Source: a virus. Taken from it: a stretch of 64,000 nucleotides of DNA. The translations under genes were made by a program, and so were the position numbers. Each line of letters opens with the position of its first letter. The stretch's first letter is position 1. The DNA lies in the IMG/VR virus record IMGVR_UViG_3300027791_000009, positions 55,870 through 119,869 of that record, one strand, 5' to 3'. Below, in pieces: positions 61,143 to 64,000 of this stretch. The notes beneath the pieces were generated by a model, which did not search any database, had not been told where the DNA came from, and saw nothing but the letters and a program-made list of their open reading frames with translations.

Positions 61143-62204
61143 ATGAAGATAGCATTGTTGAATGACACTCACTTTGGTGCGAGAAGTGATAGTCCTGCAT
61201 TTATTAAATATTTTAACAGGTTTTATGATGAGATATTTTTTCCATATTTGGAAGAGAATAACATCACAACCTTAATACATTTAGGCGATGTAGTAGACAG
61301 AAGAAAGTTTATTAACTTTAATACTGCTCATAACTTTCAAAATAAGTTTTGGAAGAGACTATGGGAGATGAAGATTGATACACATATCATACTAGGTAAC
61401 CATGACACATACTATAAGAACACAAACTCTATTAATAGTATGCAACAACTGATTACAACTTTTGATGGTGTAAATGAACCATTTATATATGAGAAACCAA
61501 AGACGGTTGAGTTTGATGGTTTGCCTATTCTATTCGTACCTTGGATATGTCCAGAGAATGAAGAAGAAAGTCTAAAGGCAATAACAGAAAGTCAAGCACA
61601 AATATGTATGGGTCACCTAGAAGTTAAAGGTTTTGAAATGCACAAAGGACACTTCCAAGACCACGGTTTAGAAATGGACTTGTTTAAAAGATTTGAGAAA
61701 GTATATTCTGGTCACTATCATAGAAAATCAGATAATGGTACTATCTTTTATCTAGGCACACAATACGAAATTACTTGGTCTGATTATCAATGTCCTAAAG
61801 GTTTTCATGTCTTTGATACAAATACAAGAGAACTAACAAGAATTCCTAATCCTATCAGTATGTTTAAGAAGATATTATATAATGATAAAGTTAATTCATA
61901 TAGTACTATGGATATAAGTGAATATGAAAATTGTTTTATTAAAGTTATTGTAGAAGAAAAAACAGATGTCAACCAGTTTGGTGACTTTATTGATAGACTA
62001 CATAATGAGATACACACAAATGAAGTAAATGTAATTGAAGATAGTTATAATATCAATTCAACTGCTGATGTTAATATCGTAGACCAAGGAGAAGATACAT
62101 TATCTTTCTTGCAAAATTATATTAATAGTTTAGATACTAAATTAGATAAAAATAAGATGAATAGTATAGTGAAAGACTTATATAGTGAGGTGCAAGATAA
62201 GTGA
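61143..62204 (+). CDS. 47: Recombination endonuclease subunit gp47 (SbcD/Mre11-like)
   Basis: 353 residues, T4 gp47 size (339). Metallophosphoesterase motifs in order: 'NDTHFG' (residues 7-12), 'HLGDVVDR', 'LGNHD', 'MGHLEVKG' and 'SGHYHRK'. It is the nuclease of the Mre11/Rad50-type complex and resects DNA ends for recombination-dependent replication. The downstream gp46 start overlaps its stop (GTGA). Confidence 0.9.
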   Translation: MKIALLNDTHFGARSDSPAFIKYFNRFYDEIFFPYLEENNITTLIHLGDVVDRRKFINFNTAHNFQNKFWKRLWEMKIDTHIILGNHDTYYKNTNSINSMQQLITTFDGVNEPFIYEKPKTVEFDGLPILFVPWICPENEEESLKAITESQAQICMGHLEVKGFEMHKGHFQDHGLEMDLFKRFEKVYSGHYHRKSDNGTIFYLGTQYEITWSDYQCPKGFHVFDTNTRELTRIPNPISMFKKILYNDKVNSYSTMDISEYENCFIKVIVEEKTDVNQFGDFIDRLHNEIHTNEVNVIEDSYNINSTADVNIVDQGEDTLSFLQNYINSLDTKLDKNKMNSIVKDLYSEVQDK

Positions 62205-63916
62205 TAATATTTCATAACATAACCTGGAAGAACTTTCTTTCTACAGGCAATACACCAATCAGCGTAAATTTAAACGAATCACCTACGACATTAATCATAG
62301 GTACTAATGGTTCAGGTAAATCAACTTTACTTGACGCTTTATGCTTTGCATTGTTTAACAAACCTTTTAGAATTATTAAGAAAGACCAGATGGTTAATAC
62401 AATCAACAATGCTGATACCGTTGTTGAAGTTTACTTTAGTATTGGTCCAAAGAAATACAAGATACGAAGAGGTATTAAACCTAACATATTTGAAATATTC
62501 CAAGACGGTATTTTATTAAATCAGGATGCTTCTTCTATAGATTATCAAAAGTACCTTGAACAAAACATAATGAAACTTAATTATAGGTCATTTTGTCAAG
62601 TTGTAATTTTAGGTTCTTCTTCTTATGAACCATTTATGAAGATGAGAGCAAGTTATCGTAGAGATGTAATTGAAGAGATACTAGACATTAAAGTATTTGC
62701 AAGTATGAACTTATTGTTAAGAAGTAAACAACAAGACTTAACAAAAGACATTACCACAATGAGACACCAGGTAGACTTGATTGATAACAAAGTTAATCTA
62801 CAAGAGAAACATTACGAAGAATTACAAGGTAGAGATACAGACGCTATCACTAGAAAAAAAGAAGACATAGAGAAAGCACAACAAGGTAAAAGAGATTATA
62901 TGGTCCGTATCAATAGTCTCAATAACGAAATTGAAACAAACAAATTAAAATTACAAAACAAAGATAAGACTAAAAGTAAGTTTCTTCAATTGCAGAAGTT
63001 AGAATCCAAGATTGATACTAATTTAAAGACACATAAAAGAACATTAAAATTCTTTGAAGAGAATACTAATTGTCCAACTTGTACACAAGAACTTGAACCT
63101 AGTTTCAAACAAGAGAAAATCAATGAAGAGAAGGCTGCTGTAGATAAATTGAATAATGGTTATAAAGAACTATTGACTGAAATCACTAATACAGAAGAGA
63201 AGATACTAACCATTGATAAGGTATCAGAAACTATTAGAACTATAGAAACAAATGTTTCAAAACTTAATCATAGTGTTGATGAGATTAAAAGACATAGTGA
63301 TAGAATACAAGATGAGATTGAACTCCTACAAGTAGAGGATGCTTCAGGCCTAAATATCAAAGAAGAGATATTGAAGTTGAAACAAGACCTAGTTAAGACA
63401 ATGGGAGAACGAGACGAAGTTATTGAAGAGAAAAAATACATTGATGTATTAAGACAGATTGTAGACGATAGTGGTGCAAGAGCACAAATTATTAAGAAGT
63501 ATATTCCAGTAATGAATACACTTATCAATCAGTATCTACAATCAATGGACTTCTTTATATCTTTTCATTTAGACGAAGAGTTTAAAGAAACGGTTAAGAG
63601 TAGACATATGGATTCTTTTAACTATAACAATTTTAGTGAAGGTGAGAAGATGAGAATAGATTTATCATTACTATTCACTTGGAGAAGTATTGCGAAGATG
63701 AAGAACTCCGTCAATACTAATTTATTAATACTTGATGAGATATTTGATAGTAGTTTAGATGGTCAAGGAACAGACGACTTCTTTAAGATTATTGCTCAAC
63801 TTTCAAAAGAAAATGTCTTTATCATATCACACAAAGGAGATATTATGTTTGACAAGTTTACTAATATATTAAAATTTGAGAAGTATCAAAACTTTACGAG
63901 GTTAGAAAATGCCTAA
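62201..63916 (+). CDS. 46: Recombination endonuclease subunit gp46 (SbcC/Rad50-like)
   Basis: 571 residues, T4 gp46 size (560), with a GTG start in a GTGA overlap with gp47. Walker A 'GTNGSGKSTLLDAL' near residues 34-47, a long coiled coil with the zinc hook 'CPTC' (Cys291 and Cys294), ABC signature 'FSEGEKMRID', Walker B 'LLILDEIFDSSL' and 'ISHKGD' D-loop. It is the ATPase partner of gp47. The next gene overlaps its stop. Confidence 0.9.
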   Translation: MIIFHNITWKNFLSTGNTPISVNLNESPTTLIIGTNGSGKSTLLDALCFALFNKPFRIIKKDQMVNTINNADTVVEVYFSIGPKKYKIRRGIKPNIFEIFQDGILLNQDASSIDYQKYLEQNIMKLNYRSFCQVVILGSSSYEPFMKMRASYRRDVIEEILDIKVFASMNLLLRSKQQDLTKDITTMRHQVDLIDNKVNLQEKHYEELQGRDTDAITRKKEDIEKAQQGKRDYMVRINSLNNEIETNKLKLQNKDKTKSKFLQLQKLESKIDTNLKTHKRTLKFFEENTNCPTCTQELEPSFKQEKINEEKAAVDKLNNGYKELLTEITNTEEKILTIDKVSETIRTIETNVSKLNHSVDEIKRHSDRIQDEIELLQVEDASGLNIKEEILKLKQDLVKTMGERDEVIEEKKYIDVLRQIVDDSGARAQIIKKYIPVMNTLINQYLQSMDFFISFHLDEEFKETVKSRHMDSFNYNNFSEGEKMRIDLSLLFTWRSIAKMKNSVNTNLLILDEIFDSSLDGQGTDDFFKIIAQLSKENVFIISHKGDIMFDKFTNILKFEKYQNFTRLENA

Positions 63917-64000
63917 AAATTTAGACGAGAAAAGAATGTCTGTTTATGAAGAAGAGAAATTTAAAGAGGACATGATGAGACAGGCAGAAGAGAAAATAAA
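63909..64000 (+). CDS. Start of an unknown charged protein (3'-truncated)
   Basis: ATG at 63909 overlaps the gp46 stop (ATGCCTAA) and the frame stays open to the window edge: 30 residues, opening MPKNLDEKRMSVYEEEKFKE, rich in Glu and Lys. Too short to identify. It is probably the next gene of the gp47-gp46 operon. Confidence 0.5.
   Translation, partial: MPKNLDEKRMSVYEEEKFKEDMMRQAEEKI

Overview
The window is a contiguous piece of an AT-rich T4-like (straight-tailed, contractile) marine myovirus. Every credible gene is on the + strand. The gene order (gp8-type baseplate protein, giant DUF4815-type protein, fibres, gp13-gp14-gp15, gp16-gp17, gp18-gp19-gp20, prohead core, gp21-gp22-gp23, then uvsY-uvsW-gp55-gp47-gp46) is that of the marine T4-like phages related to cyanophages and pelagiphages. 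Late promoters of the T4 form TATAAATA stand before many structural genes, and gene 55, the late sigma factor that should read them, is present. The phage carries a 5-aminolevulinate synthase (Shemin pathway). Cyanobacteria do not use that route, so I infer an alphaproteobacterial rather than a cyanobacterial host. No photosynthesis genes are visible.

Layout. 1-10144: the end of a tail structural protein with a cupredoxin-like C-terminus, a gp8-like baseplate wedge protein, a 2033-residue DUF4815-type protein, a small protein and a tail-fibre-like protein. 10156-20539: an unusual accessory cluster of four SPASM/Twitch-type radical SAM enzymes, three small HxD...H oxygenase-like proteins, several unknown proteins and a virion-like protein whose C-terminus is a Cys-His-x-Ser repeat. 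20579-38315: small virion proteins and a set of very large fibres; four of them share an N-terminal carbohydrate-binding-module-like unit and three end in RCC1-like propeller repeats. 38375-41912: a tightly overlapping pigment operon encoding a heme-oxygenase-like paralogue without the heme ligand, heme oxygenase, a PcyX-type bilin reductase, 5-aminolevulinate synthase and a small membrane protein. 41947-55964: neck, terminase, tail, portal, prohead and capsid genes, with a 2OG-Fe(II) oxygenase inserted before gp16. 56003-57284: a self-contained accessory unit holding an AlkB-type alkane hydroxylase with its own promoter, bounded by two terminators. 57304-64000: a gp19-like protein, then recombination, helicase and late-transcription genes behind consensus sigma70 promoters.

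How the genes work together. Early/middle genes (uvsY to gp46) are read from host-type promoters. gp55 then switches transcription to TATAAATA late promoters for virion genes and, to judge by promoter placement, for the pigment operon. The ALAS-HO-PcyX set could feed glycine and succinyl-CoA carbon into heme through host enzymes, then into biliverdin and a phycobilin. The radical SAM cluster is the least explained part of the window. My leading hypothesis is that it modifies the CHxS tail of the neighbouring virion protein, a RiPP-like maturation acting on a phage particle component.

There is no gene-free stretch longer than about 300 bases. The longest gaps (55965-56177, 60363-60503 and 47174-47308) hold promoters, terminators and inverted repeats described below. 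I saw no tRNA, CRISPR array, insertion sequence or integrase.
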